Source: Mesorhizobium amorphae
GTDB lineage: Bacteria; Pseudomonadota; Alphaproteobacteria; Rhizobiales; Rhizobiaceae
Direction: 5' to 3'
DNA length: 64,000 bases
NCBI RefSeq assembly: GCF_014843845.1
Contig: NZ_JHQS01000055.1
Span: 24,469-88,468 of the forward strand
The translations under genes and the position numbers were made by a program. Below are positions 34,339 through 43,362 of this stretch, one piece after another (position 1 is the first letter of the stretch; each line of letters starts with the position of its first letter). The notes under the pieces are model-generated. The model was not told the origin of the DNA. It ran no database searches and saw only the letters and a program-made list of their open reading frames with translations.

Positions 34339-35169
34339 ATGAGCGACGCCAGCGAACAGAGAGAACGCCAAGCAGCGCGGCTGACGCGGCATGCCGGCCT
34401 TGGCGGTCTCGAAATGCTCGCCGCCCGCTACCGCGACCATGCCTACGCGCTGCACACACACCCGACCTATGTCTTCGGTGTCGTCGTCGGCGGCGTCGAA
34501 AAGCTGAGGATCGGCCGCCGCAATCATCTGGCGCCGGCGGGCTCGATCATCGCCGTCAATCCGGAAGAACCGCATGACGGCGAGAAGGGCTGCGCCTCCG
34601 GCTGGGCCTACCGCACCTGCTATCCCGATGTGGCCTTGATGGGCGAGATCGCCGAGGATCTGGAATTGCCGGGCTTGCCGATGTTCGCCGAGGGAATTTT
34701 GCAGGCGCCCGACCTGGCGCGGGCCTTCGTGCACGCGCACCGTCTGGCGGGGCAGGCGCTTGAGCAGGAAGCAGCGATGCTACTGGTGCTGCGCGAGCTG
34801 GTCAGCCGCTTCGGCGACGGCAAAGGCAACATTCATGCATCGGACGGCGGCGAGGCGGTCAGGCGTTTCCGCCTCTATGGCGAATTGATCGAGGCCGATC
34901 TCGCCGCCGGCTTCGATCTCGCGCGCCTGGCCAGCGCAGCCGGCGTCAGCCGCTTCCAGGTCATTCGCGACTTCCATCGCGCAGCTTGCATGACGCCGGG
35001 ACAATATCTGCGCGACCGCCGCATCCGCGCCGCGTCAGCACTGATGCGAACCGACATGCCGCTTGCCGAAATCGCCGTCGCGACCGGCTTTGCCGACCAG
35101 AGCCATCTGACAAGAGTGTTCAAGACCATCAAGGGCCTGTCGCCGGGCGCCTGGCGCGCTGCCGCGTAA
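34339..35169 (+). CDS. AraC-family transcriptional regulator
   Basis: A 276-residue regulator: N-terminal cupin-like AraC-binding domain (HAYALHTHPTYVFGVVVGG, PAGSIIAVNPEEPHDG) and C-terminal double helix-turn-helix (LARLASAAGVSRFQVIRDFH and AEIAVATGFADQSHLTRVF). Effector unknown. It sits divergent from the M20 hydrolase and 155 bp ahead of the sugar-importer operon; either could be its target. Confidence 0.9.
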   Translation: MSDASEQRERQAARLTRHAGLGGLEMLAARYRDHAYALHTHPTYVFGVVVGGVEKLRIGRRNHLAPAGSIIAVNPEEPHDGEKGCASGWAYRTCYPDVALMGEIAEDLELPGLPMFAEGILQAPDLARAFVHAHRLAGQALEQEAAMLLVLRELVSRFGDGKGNIHASDGGEAVRRFRLYGELIEADLAAGFDLARLASAAGVSRFQVIRDFHRAACMTPGQYLRDRRIRAASALMRTDMPLAEIAVATGFADQSHLTRVFKTIKGLSPGAWRAAA

Positions 35170-35323
35170 GGCAACCACAAGTCGAAAATGAACCGGCCGT
35201 TATAGGGAACCCAACACGCATCTTCGCAGTTCAATGCGGGGAGGGCGGGGCGCTTCGTGAGCAGCCGGCACGGTCAGGCATGGCCTGTCCGTTTTGGTCG
35301 GCTGCCGGAGGAGACCCGCCGCC

Positions 35324-36592
35324 ATGAAGTTCTTTCACGCACTGCTTGCGTTTGCCGTCGCCGCTGTACTCGCTGCCAGCCCGGCCCGGGCCGTCGACCT
35401 CTCCATCGTGTCGGGCGACACCGGCAATGGCCTGAAGGTGCTTCGCGACATCCTTGACCAGTACGAGAAGAAAAGCGGCAACAAGGTCACCATCATTCCG
35501 ATGCCGACCTCGACCACGGACCAGTTCGGCCAATACAGGCTCTGGCTCGCCGCCCACAACGGCGACATCGACGTCTATCAGACCGACGTCATCTGGGCGC
35601 CGCAGCTGGCCAGCCAGCTTGTCGACCTGACTGCGGCGACCAAGGATGTCGTTGCGGCCCATTTCCCGTCGATCATCCAGTCGCAGACCGTCGACGGCAA
35701 GCTGGTGGCGCTGCCGATATTCACCGACGCACCGGCGCTCTACTACCGCAAGGACCTGCTGGATAAGTATGGCGCCAAGCTGCCGGGAAGCTGGAGCGAG
35801 CTTGCCGCCACCGCCAAGCTCGTCATGGACAAGGAACGAGAGGCCGGCCACAAGGACATTTGGGGTTTTGTCTTCCAGGGCAACGCCTATGAGGGGCTGA
35901 CCTGCGACGCGCTCGAATGGGTGATGTCGAACGGCGGCGGGCAGATCATCGAGCCGGACGGCACGGTCTCGATCAACAATCCGAAGGCGGCGGCCGCCCT
36001 CGACATGGCCAAGGGCTGGGTGGGCACCATCGCGCCTCCGGGCGTTCTCGCCTACCAGGAGGAAGAGTCGCGCGGCGTCTGGCAGACCGGCAACGCCGTC
36101 TTCATGCGCAACTGGCCCTACGCCTATTCGCTGGGCGAGAGCGAAGGCTCGCCCATCAAGGGCAAGTTCGACGTGACCACGCTGCCGCCCGGGTCGGGCG
36201 AGGGCGCCCGCTCGGCGGCGACGCTCGGCGGCTGGAACCTCGCCGTTTCCAGATATTCGAAGAACACGGATGCAGCGATCGAGCTGGTCAAATGGGTCGC
36301 GTCGCCCGAGATGCAGAAGTACCGCGCGCTGAAGGCATCCTATCTGCCGACCATCCAGGCTCTCTACGACGATGCCGACATCGCCAGGGAGCAACCGGTC
36401 ATCCCGCGCTGGAAGGAGGTCTTCCTCAACGCCGTGCCGCGTCCTTCGAATGAGGCCAAGGTCAGGTACAATGAGGTGTCCAACGCGTTCTGGACCGCCG
36501 TGCACAAGACGCTCTCCGGCGAAGGCACGGCCGCCGACAACCTCGCCGATCTCGAAGTGACGCTGACGAAGCTCAAGGGCGCCGCCTGGTGA
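35324..36592 (+). CDS. thuE: sugar ABC transporter substrate-binding protein, ThuE-like
   Basis: A 422-residue periplasmic protein: signal peptide (ALLAFAVAAVLAASPARA), then a family-1 solute-binding fold (DTGNGLKVLRDILDQYEKKS, YQTDVIWAPQLASQLVDL, ALPIFTDAPALYYRKDLL, ATLGGWNLAVSRYSKN). Length and segments resemble the trehalose/maltose/sucrose-binding ThuE of Sinorhizobium. GGAGGAG precedes the ATG. First of a thuEFG-like operon. Exact sugar cannot be told from sequence. Confidence 0.85.
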   Translation: MKFFHALLAFAVAAVLAASPARAVDLSIVSGDTGNGLKVLRDILDQYEKKSGNKVTIIPMPTSTTDQFGQYRLWLAAHNGDIDVYQTDVIWAPQLASQLVDLTAATKDVVAAHFPSIIQSQTVDGKLVALPIFTDAPALYYRKDLLDKYGAKLPGSWSELAATAKLVMDKEREAGHKDIWGFVFQGNAYEGLTCDALEWVMSNGGGQIIEPDGTVSINNPKAAAALDMAKGWVGTIAPPGVLAYQEEESRGVWQTGNAVFMRNWPYAYSLGESEGSPIKGKFDVTTLPPGSGEGARSAATLGGWNLAVSRYSKNTDAAIELVKWVASPEMQKYRALKASYLPTIQALYDDADIAREQPVIPRWKEVFLNAVPRPSNEAKVRYNEVSNAFWTAVHKTLSGEGTAADNLADLEVTLTKLKGAAW

Positions 36593-37527
36593 TGCAGGCG
36601 CGCTCTCGGCTGATGCGCCAGCGCGTGCGCTCGGCGTGGCTGTTCCTTGCCCCTATGCTCATCGTGCTCGCCGCTGTCGCCGGATGGCCGCTTCTGCGCA
36701 CCATCTATTTCAGCTTCACCGACACCTCGTTGACCGACCTCGAGGCAGGGCGCTGGATTGGCTTTGCCAATTACTTCTCGGTACTCAGCATGCCGAGCGG
36801 CCGGGTTCTCTACGACGGCCTGCTTGTCGACCCAGCCTGGTGGCGCGCCGTCTGGAACACGGTGCGCTTCGCTCTGATCTCGGTGACCTGCGAGACGGTC
36901 CTCGGCATGATCGTCGCTCTGGTGCTCAACGCCGAATTCCCCGGCCGCGGCTTCGTGCGCGCCGCTGTCCTCATCCCCTGGGCGATCCCGACGATCGTCT
37001 CGGCGAAGATGTGGCAGTGGATGCTCAACGACCAGTTCGGCATCATCAACGACGTGCTGCTCAACCTCGGCCTGATCAGCACCAAGATCGCCTGGACCGC
37101 CAGCGCCGATACGGCAATGGTCGCCGTCCTCATCGTCGATATCTGGAAGACGACGCCGTTCATGGCGCTTCTCATCCTCGCCGCGCTGCAGATGCTGCCG
37201 CGCGAGATCTACGAGGTCGCCCGGATCGATGGTGTGAGCCCCTGGCGGGTGTTCTGGAAGGTGACCTTGCCGCTCATCCGGCCGGCGCTGATGGTGGCGG
37301 TGATCTTCCGTGGCCTCGATGCGCTGCGCATCTTCGACCTGATCTATGTGCTGACGCCGAACAATGCGCACACCAAATCGATGTCGGTGTTTGCGCGCGA
37401 GAACCTGTTCGAGTTCGACAAATTCGCCTACGGCTCCGCCGCCTCGACGCTGCTTTTCCTCATCCTCGCCTTGCTGACCATGCTCGTGCTGTGGCTCGGC
37501 CGGGTCAGGCTGGACAGGGACTATTGA
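36592..37527 (+). CDS. thuF: sugar ABC transporter permease, ThuF-like
   Basis: A 311-residue MalF-type permease with six predicted membrane segments and the coupling motif EVARIDGVSPWRVFWKVTLPLI (EAA loop). ATG at 36592 overlaps the stop of the binding-protein gene by one base (TGATG). Confidence 0.88.
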   Translation: MQARSRLMRQRVRSAWLFLAPMLIVLAAVAGWPLLRTIYFSFTDTSLTDLEAGRWIGFANYFSVLSMPSGRVLYDGLLVDPAWWRAVWNTVRFALISVTCETVLGMIVALVLNAEFPGRGFVRAAVLIPWAIPTIVSAKMWQWMLNDQFGIINDVLLNLGLISTKIAWTASADTAMVAVLIVDIWKTTPFMALLILAALQMLPREIYEVARIDGVSPWRVFWKVTLPLIRPALMVAVIFRGLDALRIFDLIYVLTPNNAHTKSMSVFARENLFEFDKFAYGSAASTLLFLILALLTMLVLWLGRVRLDRDY

Positions 37528-37529
37528 TC

Positions 37530-38369
<840 letters not shown>

Positions 38370-38455
38370 ACGTTCTTTGGTGACGGCTCTCGTTTTGCGC
38401 CGCTGAGTCCTTGGCTAGTGTCACCGGATACCTTCATCGGTAAGTTAGTGCTCGA

Positions 38456-39352
38456 ATGCATCAAGATGTCTCGATCGATAGCGACCTCGTTCGCCGGCTG
38501 ATTGCCGCGCAGTTTCCTCTCTGGGCGGACCTGCCGGTGGAACCGGTCGAGCCGGGCGGCTGGGACAATCGCACCTTCCGCCTCGGCGACGACATGTCGG
38601 TGCGCCTGCCGAGCGCGGCGTCCTATGCCGCACAGGTCGAGAAGGAGCAGCGCTGGCTGCCCCTGCTCGCGCCGCATCTGCCGCTGCCGATCCCGGTGCC
38701 GCTGGCCAAGGGTGCGCCCGGGCAAGACTACCCCTGGCCCTGGTCGGTCTATGGCTGGCTGCGCGGCAGGCCTGCTGCGAACGGCGGGATTGCCGATCTC
38801 ACGGGCTTCGCCCGCTCGCTGGCCGATTTTCTGCTCGCGCTTTACCGCATCGATGCCAATGATGGCCCGCCGGCGGGCCAGCACAATTTCCATCGCGGCG
38901 GCCGGCCTGCGGTCTACGACGCCGAGACCCGTACAGCACTGTCGGCACTGACTGGGCGCCTCGACACGGATACCGCGCAAGAGGTTTGGGCAAGCGCGCT
39001 TGGCTCCGGGTGGCAGCGCCCGCCGGTCTGGGTCCATGGCGACATCGCCTCCGGCAATCTGCTGGTCGAGGGCGGAAAGCTCCGCGGCGTCATCGATTTC
39101 GGCAGTTCGGCCGTCGGCGATCCCGCCTGCGACCTGGTGATCGCCTGGATCGAGTTTTCCGGAGAGAGTCGGCAAGCCTTCCGCGATGGGCTCGCCCTCG
39201 ACGAGCAGACCTGGGCGCGCGCCCGGGGCTGGGCATTGTGGAAAGCCCTGATCACCGCTTCCGGCCACGACGGCAACCAGCGCGAGGCGGAAAGATCCTG
39301 GGCCATTATCGACGAGGTGCTGGCGGACCATCGGCGGGTTTATCGTCGATAG
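38456..39352 (+). CDS. APH-family phosphotransferase (aminoglycoside/homoserine kinase fold)
   Basis: A 298-residue protein. VHGDIASGNLLVEGG is the catalytic Brenner motif, and VIDFGSSAVGDPACDL holds the Mg-binding Asp. The N-terminal GWDNRTFRLGDDMSVRLPS lobe fits ATP binding. Chromosomal members often phosphorylate metabolites or sugars rather than antibiotics. It has its own 86-bp upstream gap after thuG. Confidence 0.88.
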   Translation: MHQDVSIDSDLVRRLIAAQFPLWADLPVEPVEPGGWDNRTFRLGDDMSVRLPSAASYAAQVEKEQRWLPLLAPHLPLPIPVPLAKGAPGQDYPWPWSVYGWLRGRPAANGGIADLTGFARSLADFLLALYRIDANDGPPAGQHNFHRGGRPAVYDAETRTALSALTGRLDTDTAQEVWASALGSGWQRPPVWVHGDIASGNLLVEGGKLRGVIDFGSSAVGDPACDLVIAWIEFSGESRQAFRDGLALDEQTWARARGWALWKALITASGHDGNQREAERSWAIIDEVLADHRRVYRR

Positions 39353-39401
39353 ACCGGCTCGGTGTCGTCACGTCAGGACGAGAACTTTCGCGGCGATCAG
39401 G

Positions 39402-39935
39402 CTACGCGCCATACCACATGCGCCGGAGCAGCCCGTCACGCCGAATGAACTGGTGGTAGAGGGCCGCGCCGGCATGGAACACCAGCAGCGCCACAAGCAC
39501 AAAGGCGCCGAAGCCATGCGGCGCGCGCGGCGGATAGTCGGTGAAGTTCGGCAACGTCGCGTTGCGCTGGCCGAAGATCACCGGGGCAGCACCACTCAGG
39601 ACCATCATGCCGATGCCGCTGGCGGCCATGCCGAGAATGACGATGTAGAAAGCGACATGCACAAGGCGTGCGATGCGTTCCTGCCAGGCTGGCGAACCTT
39701 GCGCGGGAAGCGGCCGCAGATCGAAGCGCCACCACCAGACAATGCGGAATGCCGTCAGCAGCAAGACCATGATCGCCACCGGAATGTGGAAACGAAGGAG
39801 GTCGGCCTTCACAGCAGCATCCATCGCATTGGCGGCGCTGAAGCCGGAGCCGAGCAGGGCCAGGATCAGGATGGCGCTCAGCCAGTGAATGGAAACCGCT
39901 ACAGTGCCGTAGCGGTCAGCTCTGCTCTTCCGCAT
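39402..39935 (-). CDS. cytochrome b561
   Basis: A 177-residue protein with four membrane helices and the cytochrome b561 layout: VAVSIHWLSAILILALLGSG (first heme His), LRFHIPVAIMVLLLTAFRIV, LVHVAFYIVILGMAASGIGM, and ALLVFHAGAALYHQFIRRDG. It moves electrons from quinol to an acceptor such as superoxide. Its start lies 20 bp inside the end of the MarR gene, so both are transcribed together. Confidence 0.9.
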   Translation of the reverse strand: MRKSRADRYGTVAVSIHWLSAILILALLGSGFSAANAMDAAVKADLLRFHIPVAIMVLLLTAFRIVWWWRFDLRPLPAQGSPAWQERIARLVHVAFYIVILGMAASGIGMMVLSGAAPVIFGQRNATLPNFTDYPPRAPHGFGAFVLVALLVFHAGAALYHQFIRRDGLLRRMWYGA

Positions 39936-40392
39936 CCATGTCTCCTTCGAGTTTCCGGCGCAGCGCCGTGATCACGGCGTGCATTGTGTTGAGATCCTTG
40001 ACCACGAGCCCGTCGGCGAGCCTGTTCACCCAGGGCGCCTGCAGGCGCATAGCTGCGTCGAAGGCCTGTCTTCCCTTGTCGGTCAGAACGACGAGTTGCG
40101 CCCGCTGGTGATGCGGGTTGGCCCCGAATGCGACGAGCCCTTCCTTGTGCAGGTCGTTGACGATCCGCTGCACGTTCTGGCGGTTGGCGCCGAGATCGCG
40201 CGCCAGCCAGGCGACCGGCTGCGGCCGCTCGGCGATGACGATCGCGCCGAGGACCTGCCAGCGGGCGCTGGTCAGGCCAAGGTCGGCGACCAGCCTGTCT
40301 CCGGCGGCGAGCATTCGGCTGTTGAGCCTGAACAGGTCGAGAACAAGATCGTTCAAAGCTTCACCGGCCGGGGTTCGAATGGGTTCGCTCAT
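39916..40392 (-). CDS. MarR-family transcriptional regulator
   Basis: A 158-residue winged-helix protein: LGLTSARWQVLGAIVIAERP, VAWLARDLGANRQNVQRIVN (recognition helix), and VVLTDKGRQAFDAAMRLQ wing. It overlaps the cytochrome b561 gene by 20 bp and is divergent from a monooxygenase gene across 97 bp, with an inverted repeat 20 bp upstream. It contains no cysteine, so a ligand-binding or phenolic sensor is more likely than a thiol switch. Confidence 0.9.
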   Translation of the reverse strand: MSEPIRTPAGEALNDLVLDLFRLNSRMLAAGDRLVADLGLTSARWQVLGAIVIAERPQPVAWLARDLGANRQNVQRIVNDLHKEGLVAFGANPHHQRAQLVVLTDKGRQAFDAAMRLQAPWVNRLADGLVVKDLNTMHAVITALRRKLEGDMDAEEQS

Positions 40393-40411
40393 TTGTCATC
40401 CTATATCGTGA

Positions 40412-40429
40412 TTGACATCATAGTGTCAA
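40412..40429. promoter_or_regulatory. probable MarR operator
   Basis: TTGACA-TCATAG-TGTCAA: 6-bp perfect arms around a 6-bp spacer, centred in the divergent region between the MarR gene (20 bp away) and the monooxygenase gene (61 bp away). TTGACA could also serve as a -35 toward the monooxygenase. Confidence 0.55.
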
Positions 40430-40489
40430 GTTGGTATGTATGCATCATAACAGAGTGACACCATAACACCAATTAGATGGAGCCTTGTG

Positions 40490-40858
40490 ATGACTGCGAT
40501 ACGCCCAATGGACCCTGCCTTCCCCATCGACCGTCAGGTCGCGATCGACGCCGGCGCCGTCGTGCTGGTCAATCTTTTCACGCTCGACAAGGCCGACGAG
40601 CAGACCTTCCTCGAGGTGTGGCAGGATGATGCGGCCTTCATGAAGCAGCAGCCGGGCTTCATCTCGACCCAGCTCCACCGCGCGCTCGGCGACAGCCCGA
40701 CCTATCTGAACTGTGCCGTGTGGGAAACGACCGCTGCCTTCCGCGCCGCCTTCACGCATCCGCAGTTCAGGGCCAAGATCTCGGCCTATCCGTCCTCGGC
40801 TGTCGCGTCCCCGCATCTGTTCCAGAAGGTTGCGGTGCCCGGCATCTGCGTGGCCTAG
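40490..40858 (+). CDS. antibiotic-biosynthesis-monooxygenase (ABM) domain protein
   Basis: A 122-residue ferredoxin-like protein: VLVNLFTLDKADEQTFLEVW, DAAFMKQQPGFISTQLHR, and CAVWETTAAFRAAF are the ABM pattern. ABM proteins include quinone monooxygenases such as YgiN and small stress proteins. ATG at 40490, directly after an in-frame GTG. Divergent from the MarR/cytochrome b561 pair and probably controlled by that MarR. Confidence 0.85.
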   Translation: MTAIRPMDPAFPIDRQVAIDAGAVVLVNLFTLDKADEQTFLEVWQDDAAFMKQQPGFISTQLHRALGDSPTYLNCAVWETTAAFRAAFTHPQFRAKISAYPSSAVASPHLFQKVAVPGICVA

Positions 40859-40900
40859 CAACAACGCACGCCCTGCCGCCGTACCGGTTTCCGCGCCCGT

Positions 40901-40918
40901 CTGTCATCCAGCTGTCAT
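40901..40918 (+). promoter_or_regulatory. Pho box (predicted PhoB-binding site) upstream of the ars operon
   Basis: CTGTCAT-CCAG-CTGTCAT: two perfect 7-bp repeats spaced by 4 bp, reading toward the arsR gene. It is 20 bp upstream of the ArsR-type palindrome. This is the second perfect Pho box in the window (the first at 4578). It predicts PhoB activation of the arsenic genes under phosphate starvation. Confidence 0.75.
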
Positions 40919-40938
40919 ATGGTCGCGCTAGGCATCCT

Positions 40939-40952
40939 TAAATCCGGATTTA
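40939..40952. promoter_or_regulatory. ArsR-type operator palindrome before the first arsR
   Basis: TAAATCCGGATTTA is a perfect 14-bp palindrome just ahead of the first arsR, overlapping an alternative ATG at 40952. It fits an autoregulatory operator of ArsR. Confidence 0.65.
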
Positions 40953-40963
40953 TGGATATATGG

Positions 40964-41296
40964 ATGGACAAGGAAGCAGCTCTTCGCGCATTGGCAGCGC
41001 TGGGCCAGGACACGCGCCTCGAAGTCTTCCGGTTGCTGGTGCGCACCGGGGCAGGCGGCTTGCCCGCCGGCGATATCGCTGCGCGGCTCGACATCGTCCA
41101 GAACACCATGTCGGCGCATCTGAAGGTGCTCGATCATGCTGGGCTGGTCAGTGCCGAGCGCGAGGGCCGCAGCATCCGCTATGTCGCCGACATGACCGGC
41201 TTTCGCGACCTGCTCGCGTACCTGATGGAGGATTGCTGCAACGGCGCGCCGGAGCTCTGCCAGCCGGTGATCCAGGCCGTGACCTGCAAATGCTGA
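40964..41296 (+). CDS. arsR: ArsR-family metalloregulator (arsenite sensor)
   Basis: A 110-residue winged-helix protein MDKEAALRALAALGQDTRLEV, with recognition helix NTMSAHLKVLDHAGLVSAER. Cysteines cluster at the C-terminus (Cys91, 92, 99, 108, 110; EDCCNGAPELC), suitable for binding As(III). An ATG at 40952 four codons upstream is an alternative but lies in the palindrome. First gene of the arsR-arsC-aqpS-arsC operon, behind a Pho box. Confidence 0.9.
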   Translation: MDKEAALRALAALGQDTRLEVFRLLVRTGAGGLPAGDIAARLDIVQNTMSAHLKVLDHAGLVSAEREGRSIRYVADMTGFRDLLAYLMEDCCNGAPELCQPVIQAVTCKC

Positions 41297-41307
41297 GGGA
41301 GGAATTG

Positions 41308-41817
41308 ATGACAGATCAGATCTACAACGTCTTGTTTCTGTGCACCGGCAATTCGGCGCGCTCGATCCTCGCCGAGGCGATCCTCAACCGGGTCGGCGCC
41401 GGCAGGTTCAAGGCCTATTCCGCCGGCTCGCATCCCAAGGGCGAGGTCCATCCATTCACGCTGCAGCTCTTGAAGACGCTCAACCACGACACCTCCTTTG
41501 CCCGTTCGAAGGACTGGGAAGAATTTGCGGCCCCCGGCGCACCAGAGATGAATTTCGTCTTCACCGTCTGCGACAACGCCGCCAATGAATCCTGTCCGGT
41601 CTGGCCGGGCCAGCCGATGACCGCGCATTGGGGCGTGCCCGACCCCGCCGAAGTCGAGGGCACCGATGCGGAAAGGCATCTGGCCTTCGCCGAAGCCTAC
41701 CGCATGCTCAACAACCGCATCTCGATCTTCGTCAGCCTGCCGATGAGCATGGTCGACAAATTGGCCTTGCAGAAGCGGCTGGATGAGATCGGCCGTGATC
41801 TGCCAAGGGCCGGCTGA
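41308..41817 (+). CDS. arsC: arsenate reductase, thioredoxin-coupled (LMW phosphatase-fold)
   Basis: A 169-residue protein: FLCTGNSARS is the P-loop with nucleophile Cys12; CDNAANESCPVW gives the two further redox cysteines used in the disulfide cascade; HWGVPDP is the catalytic Asp loop. It reduces arsenate to arsenite in the cytoplasm. GGAGG precedes the ATG. Lies 11 bp after arsR and 2 bp before aqpS. Confidence 0.93.
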   Translation: MTDQIYNVLFLCTGNSARSILAEAILNRVGAGRFKAYSAGSHPKGEVHPFTLQLLKTLNHDTSFARSKDWEEFAAPGAPEMNFVFTVCDNAANESCPVWPGQPMTAHWGVPDPAEVEGTDAERHLAFAEAYRMLNNRISIFVSLPMSMVDKLALQKRLDEIGRDLPRAG

Positions 41818-41819
41818 GG

Positions 41820-42509
41820 ATGACCGTCGATCTGCCCCGCCGTCTTGCCGCCGAAGCCCTCGGCACCGCGATGCTGGTCGCCGCCGTCATCGGTTCGGGC
41901 ATCATGGCCGACCGGCTCACCGACGATGTGGCATTGGCCCTGCTCGGCAACACCATCCCGACCGGCGCCATTCTGGTGGTGCTGATCACTATTCTTGGGC
42001 CGGTCTCCGGCGCCCATTTCAACCCGGCGGTGACGCTGGTGTTTGGGTTGCGGCGGGAGATCGAAACCAAGGCTGCGTTGGCCTATGTCCTGGCCCAGAT
42101 CGCCGGCGGCATTGCAGGCACGCTGATCGCGCACGCCATGTTCGGCCTGCCCCTGGTCGAGCTTTCCACCACCGTGCGAAGCGGCACGGGGCAGTGGATC
42201 GCCGAACTGGTCGCTAGTTTCGGCCTCGTCTTCACCATCCTTGCCGGTCTGCGCGCCCGTCCGGACTCGATCCCGTGGCTGGTCGGCCTCTACATCACCG
42301 CAGCCTACTGGTTCACCGCTTCGACCTCCTTTGCCAATCCGGCGGTCGCCGTCGCGCGTGCTTTCTCCAACACTTTTGCCGGCATCCGGCCGCTCGATGT
42401 CCCGGCCTTCATCATCGCCGAGCTTGTTGGCGCGCAGCTGGCCATGGCGCTGGCCGGCTGGCTGCTTGCCGAACCGAAACCCTTGCCAGAGATGAGACCC
42501 GCCGCATGA
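41820..42509 (+). CDS. aqpS: aquaglyceroporin-type channel for arsenite
   Basis: A 229-residue MIP-family channel with six membrane segments and two NPA motifs (FNPA, residues 67-70; FANPA, 171-175). In Sinorhizobium meliloti AqpS replaces an active arsenite pump: arsenite formed by ArsC leaks out through the channel. Overlaps the next arsC by 4 nt (ATGA). Confidence 0.93.
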   Translation: MTVDLPRRLAAEALGTAMLVAAVIGSGIMADRLTDDVALALLGNTIPTGAILVVLITILGPVSGAHFNPAVTLVFGLRREIETKAALAYVLAQIAGGIAGTLIAHAMFGLPLVELSTTVRSGTGQWIAELVASFGLVFTILAGLRARPDSIPWLVGLYITAAYWFTASTSFANPAVAVARAFSNTFAGIRPLDVPAFIIAELVGAQLAMALAGWLLAEPKPLPEMRPAA

Positions 42510-42928
42510 CCATCACCATCTATCACAACCCTCAATGCGGCACCTCGCGCAACACGCTGGCCATCATCCGCCAGTCCGGCGAGGAGCCGGAGGTGATCGA
42601 ATATCTGAAGAACCCGCCGTCGCGTGAAAAGCTCATTGAGTTGATCGCCGCCATGGGAATGACGCCGCGCCAGCTCTTGCGCGAGAGCGGCACGCCCTAT
42701 GCCGAGCTGAACCTTGGCGATGCCAAATGGAGCGATGACGAGATCCTCGATTTCATGCTGGCGCACCCGATCCTGATCAACCGGCCGATCGTGGTGACGC
42801 CGCTCGGCGCCATGCTGGCGCGGCCGTCGGAAGCTGTTCTCGACATCCTGCCCAATCCGGATATCGGCTCTTTCACCAAGGAGGACGGCGAGGTGGTGAT
42901 CGGCGCCGACGGTAAGCGGGTCGTCTGA
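42506..42928 (+). CDS. arsC: arsenate reductase, glutaredoxin-coupled
   Basis: A 140-residue ArsC of the glutaredoxin/thioredoxin-fold class: YHNPQCGTSRNTL with catalytic Cys11, and ILINRPIVVT with the conserved Arg. It is unrelated in fold to the upstream arsC but performs the same reduction using glutathione and glutaredoxin. Coupled to aqpS by a 4-nt overlap. Confidence 0.93.
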   Translation: MTITIYHNPQCGTSRNTLAIIRQSGEEPEVIEYLKNPPSREKLIELIAAMGMTPRQLLRESGTPYAELNLGDAKWSDDEILDFMLAHPILINRPIVVTPLGAMLARPSEAVLDILPNPDIGSFTKEDGEVVIGADGKRVV

Positions 42929-42931
42929 GCT

Positions 42932-42953
42932 TATTTCGAATTTCTTCGAAATA
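42932..42953. promoter_or_regulatory. ArsR-type operator before the second arsR
   Basis: TATTTCGAA-TTTC-TTCGAAATA: perfect 9-bp arms with a 4-bp spacer, 40 bp upstream of the second arsR. It marks the start of a second, separately controlled transcription unit within the ars locus. Its sequence differs from the palindrome at 40939, so the two ArsR proteins probably have different sites. A related half-site (ATATTTCG) lies at about 43326-43333, before the flavoprotein gene. Confidence 0.7.
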
Positions 42954-42993
42954 CAGTTGACGACCCGCTGATTCTGGGCGTACGGATATTTCC

Positions 42994-43314
42994 ATGAAAC
43001 TCGAACAAGCAGCAAAACAGCTCGAGGCGCTGGGCAACCCGACGCGGTTGAAACTCTACCGCATCCTGGTCCGGGCCGGCGAGGCGGGCAGGCCCGTCGG
43101 CACTCTGCAGGAAAGTCTGGGCATTGCCGCCTCGACGCTGTCGCATCATTTGCATCGCCTCATCCTGACCGGCCTTGTCTCGCAGGAGCGGCAGGCGACG
43201 ACGCTGATCTGCCGCGCCAACTATCCGATCATGCGGGATCTGGTCGGCTTCCTCGCCGACGAATGCTGCGCCGATGCCGCCAGTAATCCCGCCGCGGGAG
43301 AGGCGGCGGCATAA
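42994..43314 (+). CDS. ArsR-family metalloregulator (second)
   Basis: A 106-residue winged-helix protein: KQLEALGNPTRLKLYRILV, with recognition helix AASTLSHHLHRLILTGLV. Cysteines are at 73, 91 and 92 (DECCADA). It differs markedly from the first ArsR and has its own palindromic operator. It probably governs the flavoprotein and MFS permease downstream. Confidence 0.9.
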   Translation: MKLEQAAKQLEALGNPTRLKLYRILVRAGEAGRPVGTLQESLGIAASTLSHHLHRLILTGLVSQERQATTLICRANYPIMRDLVGFLADECCADAASNPAAGEAAA

Positions 43315-43362
43315 TTTTTTGCCTTATATTTCGATAATCCCGGAATTATGGAAGGTAGCAAA

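Noticed and set aside
43326..43345. Possible third ArsR operator before the flavoprotein gene
   Set aside because: Only one arm resembles TATTTCGAA; the second arm has too many mismatches.
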